Source: Balneolaceae bacterium
GTDB lineage: Bacteria > Bacteroidota > Rhodothermia > Balneolales > Balneolaceae
Length of the DNA: 64,000 bases
Reading direction: 5' to 3'
Assembly (NCBI GenBank): GCA_017640605.1
Contig: JAEPQH010000005.1
Coordinates: forward strand, 1-64,000
A program made the position numbers and the translations under genes. This document shows positions 1 through 7,511 of this stretch, piece by piece. Every line of letters begins with the position of its first letter. Position 1 is the first letter of the stretch. The notes under the pieces were generated by a model. The model saw only the letters and a program-made list of their open reading frames with translations. It was not told the DNA's origin and made no database searches.

Positions 1-165
1 AAGTTCAATAAACCAGTTCAAATAAAACGGGGAATAAAATTTAGTTGAACATTTTTTGTAAGGATTTACTCTAAAACTTATCTAATAGATGAACAAGGAA
101 GTAAGAATTGAGAGTCACAATTTTAGATTCGCGAATTTTTTTTATGGAATGTTGATCATTTTACA

Positions 166-313
166 TACGGTCTTTGCGAGGAGCCCAGGAATCAAGAATC
201 GAATGAAAAGAAAACTCGACGCGGCAATCTCCCGATCAACGCCTCAAACAGGAGATCACTTCGTCGATGGGGCTAGTTTTCCCAATTAATTTAGATTCTC
301 CTCGTGATGACGG
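166..313. repeat. palindromic intergenic repeat, copy 1
   Basis: First of two similar repeats of about 148 bp. It runs from a TTTGCGAGGAGCCC-like end to CTCGTGATGACGG and contains an inner inverted repeat, CGACGCGGCAATCTCC (217-232) against GGAGATCACTTCGTCG (251-266). The arms pair imperfectly around an 18-nt loop. The 66-codon frame over 89-289 owes much of its length to this repeat and I do not call it a gene. The rest of 1-535 shows no gene. Confidence 0.75.
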
Positions 314-331
314 GTTTAATTGTTTTTACTT

Positions 332-479
332 GGGTCATTGCGTGGAGCCCTGGAATTAGGGGTCCAAGAATAAGATAACTCGACGCGGCAATCTCCTTAA
401 CAAGGCCACCAACCGGAGATCACTTCGTCGATCGGTCTGGGTTACCTCAAGTATTTTAAATTCCACTCGTGATGACGGT
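332..479. repeat. palindromic intergenic repeat, copy 2
   Basis: Second copy in the same orientation, about 18 bp after copy 1. The inner arms (381-396 and 415-430) are identical to those of copy 1, while the loop and the flanks have diverged. The ends again read CATTGCG-GGAGCCC and CTCGTGATGACGG. Such imperfect palindromes resemble REP or MITE-like intergenic elements. It lies about 57 bp downstream of the stop of the M23 peptidase gene. Confidence 0.75.
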
Positions 480-535
480 AGAAATTTTAAAAGAGTAGAA
501 AGGAGAGAGGTTGTAGGAATTTAAAAAACCAGCAG

Positions 536-1510
536 TTAATCCAGCGACTTCGTATTGGTTTCCGAAATTTGCTTGAAAATCATGTATTCCTCGGGGGAAG
601 TGTCGGCGAATAAATAGTACAAAGGATCAACATGTTTGCCATGTAAGCGGATTTCGTAGTGCAAATGTGGACCCTCAGCAAGTCCCGAATCACCGGCTTT
701 AGCAATTTGTTGCCCACGTTTTACTTCAGCGCCTGATCGTATGCCATTCTCGAAGGCGGATAAGTGCGCATATACCGTTTCGTAACCAAAGCCATGATCG
801 ATAATTACAATTCGACCTAAATTTCCTTGTCGACCGGCATATTTAATACGTCCGTCTCCGGTTGCATACACGGGGGAGCCGACATCCGCTCGAAAATCCA
901 GTCCATTATGTGGCCGTCGATATCCGAGAATAGGGTGGTCACGCATCCCAAATCCACTTAACAAAATTCCACCGCTTGGTTTGATGGCAGGTATGTGGCT
1001 CATCTTTTCTTTGTTGTTATTGTACTGATGCTTTAACTCCTCAAAACTCAGATTCTGAATCCCAATCTTGCGTTCAAGTTTATCAAGTCGTTCCGAGGTC
1101 CATCGCAAAAGATCTGCCGTGGATTCACTGTAAATTTCGAAATCAGAATAAGGATCAGATCCACCTACACCGGCTTGTCGTTCATCGTCTTCGATGGGGG
1201 CAAGTCCTAAAATGGAACGATACACTTCGTTATCGCGATCTGCAATTTCTGCGAGTTTGTTGTCTAATTCAATGATGGTAGTTTTGGTGAGCTCAAGCTG
1301 TTCGTAGAGCGCATCATTTTCGGCACGGAGTGCTAATTCGGTGGGAGTACCAATTTTAGTGGATAAAATTATGATGCCTAATCCGGCAATAACCACTCCG
1401 TTTAGTATCCACAATGCCAGATTGTAGATAATCTGTTCACGACGTTTATACTCTATGGGTATAAACTCGCATTTTTCCTCGTCGTAGTAATAGTGATTTT
1501 TTATCGACAT
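536..1510 (-). CDS. M23 family metallopeptidase, membrane anchored
   Basis: A 324-residue envelope endopeptidase of the M23 (LytM/NlpD-like) family, expected to cut peptidoglycan peptides in the periplasm. Residues 1-27 are charged and cytoplasmic, 28-50 form one membrane segment, and 60-100 and 130-170 look coiled coil. The peptidase domain fills about 178-300 with the zinc motif H201-x3-D205 and the H249 and H282-x-H284 motifs, so all catalytic ligands are present. It is the last gene of the xerC-hpf-hprK run, 73 bp after the hprK stop. The coiled-coil plus M23 arrangement fits a divisome or elongasome-linked hydrolase, but the exact role is inferred. Confidence 0.9.
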   Translation of the reverse strand: MSIKNHYYYDEEKCEFIPIEYKRREQIIYNLALWILNGVVIAGLGIIILSTKIGTPTELALRAENDALYEQLELTKTTIIELDNKLAEIADRDNEVYRSILGLAPIEDDERQAGVGGSDPYSDFEIYSESTADLLRWTSERLDKLERKIGIQNLSFEELKHQYNNNKEKMSHIPAIKPSGGILLSGFGMRDHPILGYRRPHNGLDFRADVGSPVYATGDGRIKYAGRQGNLGRIVIIDHGFGYETVYAHLSAFENGIRSGAEVKRGQQIAKAGDSGLAEGPHLHYEIRLHGKHVDPLYYLFADTSPEEYMIFKQISETNTKSLD

Positions 1511-1583
1511 TGCCTAAGTGATTCCAACTGTAAAATATAAGAACTGCTGGTACTTAAATAAAGAGGGGAGAAAGCACGCTTTG

Positions 1584-2615
1584 TTACTCGATATCTCCTT
1601 CAAAATATTCAATTGCCCGCCGCATCGTATCGGATGCATCTCCCGATTTCTCAGCGATTTTGTTCTGTATCCGATCCTGAAAAGCTTTTGCGGCATCGTA
1701 GCCATAATGTTTCAATAAATGATTCATTGCAATTACTTCGGCGATTACCGTAATGTTTTTTCCGGGCGTGATGGGGAGCTGGATGAGCGGTACTTCCACA
1801 TCCAAAATGGTAACAGTATCATGGTCTAATCCGGTTCGATTTACTTCCAAATTATCATCCCAAAGAGTAAGTTCCATCACCACTTCCAGCCTTTTTTGAT
1901 AACGAACGGATCGAATGCCAAACATTTTCATAACATCCACAATCCCAAGTCCGCGTATTTCCATAAAATGTTGGCTGATTTCGGTAGCAGCACCCATCAA
2001 TACGCTGCTTTTTTTGGTAAGCATTACTACATCATCTGCCACTAGGCGATGTCCTCGTTCAACCAGATCTAGTGCAACTTCACTTTTACCGATGCCCGAG
2101 CGACCTACAATCAAAATACCAATTCCATATACATCCACCATCGCTCCATGCACCACGGTTTGTAGCGCAAACTGATCGTCCAGAAAATCGCGTAGTAAGA
2201 ACATGAAACGCGTAGTTTCATAGGGGGTGCGATAAATGGGGATTCCGGCTTGTTCGGCCAGTTCGATCAAATAATCAGGCAAAAGATTGCCATCGGTAAG
2301 AAAAATTACCGGAATCTGAAATTGCATCAGATTTTTGAACGCCTCAATCTGCTCTTCTTTGGGTTTATTTTCCAGATACTGCGATTCGGTATTCCCGATT
2401 ATCTGTATCCGTTGAAAAGTAAACAGCTTTATGTATCCGGCTAAAGCCAGACCGGGGCGGTGTAAGTCGGCCTCTCGTACATAACGTTCTGCGCAGCAAT
2501 CTTCGGCTGCGCAGCATACGAGGTTGATATTAACCCGACTCCGAAGTTTTTCTACGATATACTTAACCGTAATTTTTTCCTTGATCGGAATCGGGGGCTG
2601 GGTGCTAAATGGCAT
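1584..2615 (-). CDS. hprK: HPr kinase/phosphorylase
   Basis: HprK phosphorylates and dephosphorylates a serine of HPr, linking carbon status to regulation. The 343 residues show the N-terminal domain (1-130) and kinase domain with H157, Walker A GRSGIGKS (171-178), the acidic pair D194-D195, the family signature MEIRGLGIVD (218-227) and a C-terminal KNITVIAEVIAMNHLL stretch. The protein is slightly longer than the usual 310 or so residues. An unusual feature is the cysteine cluster C34, C35, C40, C41 in the N-terminal domain. The gene starts three bases after the hpf stop, so the two are likely cotranscribed, recalling rpoN-hpf-ptsN-hprK clusters of other Gram-negatives. Confidence 0.95.
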   Translation of the reverse strand: MPFSTQPPIPIKEKITVKYIVEKLRSRVNINLVCCAAEDCCAERYVREADLHRPGLALAGYIKLFTFQRIQIIGNTESQYLENKPKEEQIEAFKNLMQFQIPVIFLTDGNLLPDYLIELAEQAGIPIYRTPYETTRFMFLLRDFLDDQFALQTVVHGAMVDVYGIGILIVGRSGIGKSEVALDLVERGHRLVADDVVMLTKKSSVLMGAATEISQHFMEIRGLGIVDVMKMFGIRSVRYQKRLEVVMELTLWDDNLEVNRTGLDHDTVTILDVEVPLIQLPITPGKNITVIAEVIAMNHLLKHYGYDAAKAFQDRIQNKIAEKSGDASDTMRRAIEYFEGDIE

Positions 2616-2618
2616 GGC

Positions 2619-2915
2619 TTAGTGGGCGAATTTCTTCTCTTTATACCGTTTTAGTTGACGTGCCATATTATCTACAGCATCTGAAATGGCTTTCTCATAC
2701 ACTTCGGCACTCACTTCTGCGGTAAGCACTTTATTTGGGATTTTCACCAAAATTTCAGCCTTTTGGGGCGTTTTATTCGACGCTGAAGGCTCAAGCACAA
2801 TACTACAACTCACTATTCGATCGAAATACTGGGTTAGTTTTTGAACAGATTCCTGTGCGTAGTTTTTTAGATTTTCGCTGGCTTCAAAATGACGTGCTGT
2901 GAACGTTACATTCAT
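2619..2915 (-). CDS. hpf: ribosome hibernation promoting factor, short form
   Basis: A 98-residue protein of the HPF/YfiA (sigma-54 modulation) family, which binds the 30S subunit and shuts down idle ribosomes. It starts MNVTFTARHF and keeps the usual pattern of a beta strand, the SENLKNYAQESVQKL helix and a second helix ending in KRYKEKKFAH. The frame is open further upstream, but this ATG is chosen because AGGAGG stands 6 bases before it, directly abutting the xerC stop, and because the family begins here. It lacks the C-terminal dimerisation domain of long HPF, so it should act like the short enterobacterial form. Confidence 0.92.
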   Translation of the reverse strand: MNVTFTARHFEASENLKNYAQESVQKLTQYFDRIVSCSIVLEPSASNKTPQKAEILVKIPNKVLTAEVSAEVYEKAISDAVDNMARQLKRYKEKKFAH

Positions 2916-2928
2916 AGGTTCCTCCTTA
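2916..2928 (-). promoter_or_regulatory. strong Shine-Dalgarno of hpf abutting the xerC stop
   Basis: Read on the minus strand the junction is TAAGGAGGAACCTATG. The xerC stop TAA is followed at once by GGAGG and then the hpf ATG. This fixes the hpf start and suggests translational reinitiation. Such a clear Shine-Dalgarno is uncommon in FCB genomes. Confidence 0.75.
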
Positions 2929-3843
2929 AGTTTTTGCTCTTGGGTGTGCTTGTTCGTAAACATTCTTAAGCCTTTCCACACTGGTGTGGGTATAAACCTG
3001 CGTAGCCGCAAGATTTGCATGGCCTAAGAACTCTTTGATGATGCGAATATCTGCGCCATTATCCAACATGTGTGTAGCAAAACTATGCCGTAACACATGA
3101 GGCGATTTCTGGGTGACTTCGCTGTATTGTTTTAGATATCGTTCTACCATATACCGAACGGCGCGATCGTAAATTCTTTGTCCGCTCGCTGCAATAAACA
3201 GGGCTTTTCGCGCGTCAGAATCGGTTCGGTTTCCGTATAATTGCGTTCGTTGTTTTAAAAAGTCTTTGATGATCTTAACGGCTGTATCACCTAAAGGAAT
3301 TACACGTTCTTTATTTCCTTTTCCATGTACAATTATTTGTTTCGATCGGAGGTCAACATCGGTAATATTAAGCCCAACGAGTTCACTAACCCTAACACCG
3401 GTGCCATAAAATACTTCCAGAATAGCGCGGTCTTGCAACCCTTTGGCTGTGGTAATATCTACACCATCCATTAGTCGCTCCAGATCTTGCTGTGTAACGG
3501 TTTTAGGCAAGGATTTTTCTTTTTTAGGTACAATCAGTAAATGAGCAGGATTCTTTTCAATATGTCCACGTTTGAAGCAGTATTTAAAAAACGATCGCAA
3601 GGCTGCTACTTTTCGGGCGATAGAGCTTTTAGCTAATCCTTCATCCGATAATTCACCCAACCACAAACGAATGGTTAGTCGGTTTACTTCGTGGATGTCT
3701 ACTTTTTCTTCGGCTACTTCAAAATTTTTGCTGCAAAATGCCAGAAATCCGGAAAGGTCATTTTGGTAGGACGTAATAGTATGAGAAGAGGCGTTGCGCT
3801 CAATATTCAGATATCTCAAATATTTCTCTACCAGTATTTTCAT
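2926..3843 (-). CDS. xerC: tyrosine recombinase XerC/XerD
   Basis: A 305-residue site-specific tyrosine recombinase, probably one of the two that resolve chromosome dimers at dif. The N-terminal SAM-like core-binding domain covers about 1-95 and the catalytic domain 110-300. The catalytic set is complete: R151 (GTGVRVSEL), K175, H249-x2-R252 (HVLRHSFATH), H275 (LGH) and the nucleophile Y284. Length and position beside housekeeping genes argue for Xer rather than a phage integrase. XerC and XerD cannot be told apart from sequence inspection alone. It heads the run xerC-hpf-hprK-M23. Confidence 0.92.
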   Translation of the reverse strand: MKILVEKYLRYLNIERNASSHTITSYQNDLSGFLAFCSKNFEVAEEKVDIHEVNRLTIRLWLGELSDEGLAKSSIARKVAALRSFFKYCFKRGHIEKNPAHLLIVPKKEKSLPKTVTQQDLERLMDGVDITTAKGLQDRAILEVFYGTGVRVSELVGLNITDVDLRSKQIIVHGKGNKERVIPLGDTAVKIIKDFLKQRTQLYGNRTDSDARKALFIAASGQRIYDRAVRYMVERYLKQYSEVTQKSPHVLRHSFATHMLDNGADIRIIKEFLGHANLAATQVYTHTSVERLKNVYEQAHPRAKT

Positions 3844-3904
3844 CTGCTCAAATATGTTTAACTGCGCAGTAAAAAGAAAACGAAAAGCCGTGCTTTTTCA
3901 AGTA

Positions 3905-5053
3905 TTAAACTGGTCGACCTTTCCAGGATGTATTTCTAGAAAAAACTTTGTTGTACAAACAGGTAATCCCGAGAGCTTGAAACCACAAAACTGCAAAAGG
4001 ATGAAGAAGAGCAATAGTTTTGCTCCATCCAAACCATTGGTGAAGTATGAATCGTTGAATGGTGAATAAGATGAGGACCGTTGCCGAGATCAAAGCTAAT
4101 TTCAAATCTTCAGAAAGAATGGCATTCACAAGTGTAAATACAGGGAAGAGGAAGAACAGAAAGTGAAGTACACCCATAAACAGGAATTCGAACACATTCC
4201 CAAATCCGGCTAAGAAGTTCTTCTGAAAACCACTCCATATTTCTTGATAAGATGTGTACATGCGGCAATAAACGGAATTTTGCCCGTGAAACATGGTAAG
4301 TGTTCGTCCACTATTTTTAAGCGCTCGTGCGAGTTCCATATCTTCTACTACTTCACTTTTTACTCGAACGTGTCCACCAATATGCTGATAGGCGTTTTTA
4401 TTAAAAGCTATAAACTGTCCACAGGCTGCAACAAACTTCGGATTTAAAATAGGACGTAAAAACGAAGGCATCCATCGCGGTGATCGGCGGACGTACACTG
4501 AAGGAAGTAGTGTAAGTAATGAGAAATAGACAGTGGGTACGATCAGTTTTTCCCAAAATGAATGAACTACTTGTTGGGGCCAAACGGTAAGTGCATCGGT
4601 GGTTTTGAGGGCAGATACGGCATTTTGAACGTTGTTAGGTTCCAGCCAAACATCAGCATCCACAAAAATCAAATATTCACCACTAGCTGATTTACTTATT
4701 TGGTGACAAGCCCAGGGCTTTCCAAGCCAATTTTCGGGTTTGGGAGTTCCGTTCAGTACCCTTAATCGGGAATCTTTTTCTGCAAGAGATGCCAATATAT
4801 GTGGAGTATTATCTTCCGATTGATCATCAAGAACAAGCACTTCCAAATTTGAATAGGATTGTGCCAATACACTTTCTACGCATTTTCTGATGTTTGCCTC
4901 TTCATTTCTAGCCGGAATACAAATGCTTACTTTTTTATCGGAAATGGTATCTTCGTCGACCGAAGCGATTGAAGTGAATTCAAATCGATTTCGAAGGAGC
5001 ACCAAAGTGGTGAGTACCATAAAAAAAAGTGCGGCGTAAAGTATCAGATCCAT
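3905..5053 (-). CDS. family 2 glycosyltransferase, CruC-like (carotenoid glucosyltransferase candidate)
   Basis: A 382-residue GT2 enzyme with an N-terminal membrane anchor (1-20), a GT-A domain with ICIPARNEE (45-52), LDDQSEDNT, the metal-binding D132-A-D134 and the ED pair 237-238, then several C-terminal membrane segments (about 285-365). This architecture matches hydroxy-carotenoid glucosyltransferases such as CruC and CrtQ-like enzymes. The gene is divergent from the carotenoid hydratase at 5113 with only 59 bp between, and an acyltransferase follows, which supports a role in adding sugar to a carotenoid tertiary hydroxyl at the inner membrane. The substrate is inferred from context; GT2 sequence alone does not prove it. 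Confidence 0.78.
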   Translation of the reverse strand: MDLILYAALFFMVLTTLVLLRNRFEFTSIASVDEDTISDKKVSICIPARNEEANIRKCVESVLAQSYSNLEVLVLDDQSEDNTPHILASLAEKDSRLRVLNGTPKPENWLGKPWACHQISKSASGEYLIFVDADVWLEPNNVQNAVSALKTTDALTVWPQQVVHSFWEKLIVPTVYFSLLTLLPSVYVRRSPRWMPSFLRPILNPKFVAACGQFIAFNKNAYQHIGGHVRVKSEVVEDMELARALKNSGRTLTMFHGQNSVYCRMYTSYQEIWSGFQKNFLAGFGNVFEFLFMGVLHFLFFLFPVFTLVNAILSEDLKLALISATVLILFTIQRFILHQWFGWSKTIALLHPFAVLWFQALGITCLYNKVFSRNTSWKGRPV

Positions 5054-5112
5054 AGTGAATTAAGTTACAAGTCTCTGCGTTACAGAGCACACCTATAACC
5101 GTTTATTTATCG

Positions 5113-6180
5113 ATGAACATTTCCACAAAAACCGAAGACGAATATTTAAATCCTGATAAGCCCGAAACCAGCTACGAATGGTGGTACTTTGATGCGCTTT
5201 CGGCCGATAAAGAATGGTCGATGGTGATAATATTTTATCAAGGTAATCCATTCAGCGGTAATTATATAGAAGGATCATATTCAAAAGATCCTGAGCAATA
5301 TCCGGCAATAAGTATTTCGGTTTATAAACAAGGGAAAGCAGAGTACTATAGTTTTTTAGAGTTTCCGGCATCTAAGTTTTTATGGGATGAAGAGGAGGAT
5401 ATTCATTGTTCGATTGGTGGCTGTGCGTTTCGTAGAACAGTGTTAGCCGATACGGTGGAATATGAACTTAATCTGAATCAGACGCTGGATTCTGGTCATT
5501 CTATTTCGGGAAAACTCAAATTTATTGGAAACCGAACTAAAAGCTCTCTCATCCAAAGCGAATCGCCCACCGATAAACATGCTTGGAATTTGCTATTGCC
5601 TAGATCGAAAGTGGTGGGTTCGGTAAAAATTGCGGGTAAAACAGATACTTACCATATCGGATTTCATGGCAACGGTTATCATGATCATAACATTGGCTTT
5701 GAACCGATGAGCAAGAGTTTTAAAGATTGGTATTGGGGCAGGGTGCATTTCAAAGATTACACACTGATCTACTATATCATGAATGGGCATAAGGACAAAC
5801 AGCATCAGGCGTGGCTCATATCGAATGATAATCAAGAAATTGCCGGTCACTTGGATGTTATTGAGCTTTCAAAACTTAAAAAAAACTGGTTGGGCTTAGA
5901 GAGTTATCGGGATATAAAACTATCCGGGGTGTTAGGAACGGTGCAAATCCGACAAAACAGCATCATAGATAATGGACCCTTTTATCAGCGATTTCTTGCA
6001 GAAGCTGAATTCAATGATGTAAATGGGAAAGAAATCAAAACCGGTATCAGTGAGTATATTCATCCAAAAAGGATAGAGGATAAATCGTATTGGTGGATGG
6101 TGCGCATGCGATTACGATATTTACGTGAACCTGCACATTGGGTGCAAAAACGTAAAATGTTCTACGAATGGACTTGGTAA
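5113..6180 (+). CDS. crtC: CrtC-family carotenoid 1,2-hydratase
   Basis: A 355-residue protein of the CrtC hydratase family, which adds water across the terminal double bond of acyclic carotenoid ends to give a tertiary alcohol. The family opening is plain: SYEWWYFDALSADKEWSMVIIFYQGNPFSGNY at 20-51, with later aromatic-rich motifs GFHGNGYHDHNIG and KDWYWGRVHF. There is no signal peptide. The product hydroxyl is the acceptor for the divergently encoded glycosyltransferase, and the acyltransferase converges on this gene, overlapping its 3' end by 19 bp. Synthesis genes for the carotenoid backbone (crtE, crtB, crtI) are not seen in this locus. Confidence 0.82.
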   Translation: MNISTKTEDEYLNPDKPETSYEWWYFDALSADKEWSMVIIFYQGNPFSGNYIEGSYSKDPEQYPAISISVYKQGKAEYYSFLEFPASKFLWDEEEDIHCSIGGCAFRRTVLADTVEYELNLNQTLDSGHSISGKLKFIGNRTKSSLIQSESPTDKHAWNLLLPRSKVVGSVKIAGKTDTYHIGFHGNGYHDHNIGFEPMSKSFKDWYWGRVHFKDYTLIYYIMNGHKDKQHQAWLISNDNQEIAGHLDVIELSKLKKNWLGLESYRDIKLSGVLGTVQIRQNSIIDNGPFYQRFLAEAEFNDVNGKEIKTGISEYIHPKRIEDKSYWWMVRMRLRYLREPAHWVQKRKMFYEWTW

Positions 6181-6848
6181 ATACGTCCGATTAATTCGCC
6201 CAATAAGGTATTTAACGAATGCTCGAATTGTGTGGTTAATTCTTGTTTCGATGCAATTTTATCAATCTTAATAGCTTCACCAACGGAAAGATACAGTTCC
6301 GGTTTAGATTGCTTCGAATAGTCGATATGTACAGCAACGGGTACAAAATCTATCTCGGAGCTATGTTGTGCCAGCCATGCGAGCCCTTGTTTAAATGGCT
6401 GTACTTTGTCCGCTGGAGGAACAATTTTACCCTCAGGATAAATATATACTGCGGAATTAGGTTTTGAAAGGCTATCAACAGCGAATCTTAGAGAAGTGAT
6501 TGTGGATTTTGGATCTTCAAGATTTATGGAAAAAGCTCCGATTTTGGAGAAAAAACGATGTTCATGCATCTGCTTGTCTTCCATGAATGCCCGAGCTCGC
6601 TGATTGAACAACCGATGATTTAAATAAAGCGGTATTAAGCCATCCCACCAGTAATTATGATTCAAGAAATATACCGTGCTTTTGCCGTTGGGCGTATACC
6701 GATAATTCACATGCACGCGCTTAAATCTAATCCACATGAGGATGCGTGTGAAGGTGGTGAAAAACCAGATCATAAAACGGGATTCGCGAGCGGGAATAAA
6801 ATCCAAAGCTTTTCTGGTGATGATAGGGCTCAAGATCTTATCTTCCAA
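6162..6848 (-). CDS. PlsC-type 1-acyltransferase, CruD-like candidate
   Basis: A 228-residue member of the lysophospholipid acyltransferase family with N-terminal hydrophobic region (24-40), block I around LNHNYWWDG (the H-x4-D motif appears as HNYWWD) and block III around YPEGKIVPP. In green sulfur bacteria a PlsC-like enzyme (CruD) acylates the sugar of carotenoid glucosides, and the position here beside CrtC and a CruC-like enzyme suggests the same. The start is uncertain: a stop lies directly before the TTG at 6848, and the first ATG (6773) would remove the FIPARES segment. That TTG is only two bases from the divergent methyltransferase ATG. Phospholipid acylation is the alternative. Confidence 0.78.
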   Translation of the reverse strand: MEDKILSPIITRKALDFIPARESRFMIWFFTTFTRILMWIRFKRVHVNYRYTPNGKSTVYFLNHNYWWDGLIPLYLNHRLFNQRARAFMEDKQMHEHRFFSKIGAFSINLEDPKSTITSLRFAVDSLSKPNSAVYIYPEGKIVPPADKVQPFKQGLAWLAQHSSEIDFVPVAVHIDYSKQSKPELYLSVGEAIKIDKIASKQELTTQFEHSLNTLLGELIGRIYQVHS

Positions 6849-6850
6849 TT

Positions 6851-7510
6851 ATGAAAAAACATCGAGGAAAACCGATACTTAAAATTACCGATGCGGCCAT
6901 TGATGCCTATGCAGAAGAACATTCCATACAGGATTCGGACGAATTAAAGCAATTAATCGAGTCTAGTGATCAGGAGTTGGAGTATATCGATATGCTCAGC
7001 GGTTCGTTGGTGGGTGGATTGCTACAGCTACTGATCAAAATAAGCGGTGCAACTTCGGTACTTGAAATTGGGACATTCACCGGTTATTCGGCCATTAAAA
7101 TGGCGGAAGCACTGCCCGAAAATGGCGCTATAACAACCATTGAGATGAACCTCCGCTATCAGGATTTGGCAGAAAAACATTTTTCTAACTCAGTTCAGGC
7201 TCCAAAAATTACCTTACTAAAAGGCAATGCTCAGGAATTAATTGACGAGCTCGATATAACCTTCGATTTCGTTTATTTAGATGCCGATAAATTGCGCTAT
7301 CAGTTTTACTTCGATAAAGTGCTACCTAAATTGAAATCCGGAGGTTTATTAGTAACCGACAATGTGCTATGGGATGGCACGGTTCTAAATCCTTTAGAAC
7401 ACAAAGCACAAGCGATCGCTGATTTTAACGCCTTTGTTGCCAACGACGAACGTGTTGAAACAGTCTTGCTACCCATCAGAGATGGAGTTACACTGATCCG
7501 GAAAAAATAG
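6851..7510 (+). CDS. class I SAM-dependent O-methyltransferase (caffeoyl-CoA OMT-like)
   Basis: A 219-residue soluble methyltransferase of O-methyltransferase family 3. Motif I is VLEIGTFTGYSAIKMA at 70-85, the acidic SAM contact is E98, and the cation-dependent signature is D144 (YLDADK) with D170-N171 (VTDNVLWDG). Such enzymes methylate catechol-type hydroxyls on small molecules, and the bacterial substrate is usually unknown. The ATG lies two bases from the likely TTG of the divergent acyltransferase, so the promoters must lie inside each other's coding regions. It ends one base before the convergent copA stop. Confidence 0.88.
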   Translation: MKKHRGKPILKITDAAIDAYAEEHSIQDSDELKQLIESSDQELEYIDMLSGSLVGGLLQLLIKISGATSVLEIGTFTGYSAIKMAEALPENGAITTIEMNLRYQDLAEKHFSNSVQAPKITLLKGNAQELIDELDITFDFVYLDADKLRYQFYFDKVLPKLKSGGLLVTDNVLWDGTVLNPLEHKAQAIADFNAFVANDERVETVLLPIRDGVTLIRKK

Positions 7511-7511
7511 C

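Noticed and set aside
89-289. 66-codon plus-strand frame before the M23 gene
   Set aside because: Its second half is inside a palindromic repeat and it has no recognisable features or start signal.
2926-3843. phage integrase or integron recombinase
   Set aside because: No attachment site, tRNA or phage genes are nearby, and length and neighbours fit a housekeeping Xer protein.
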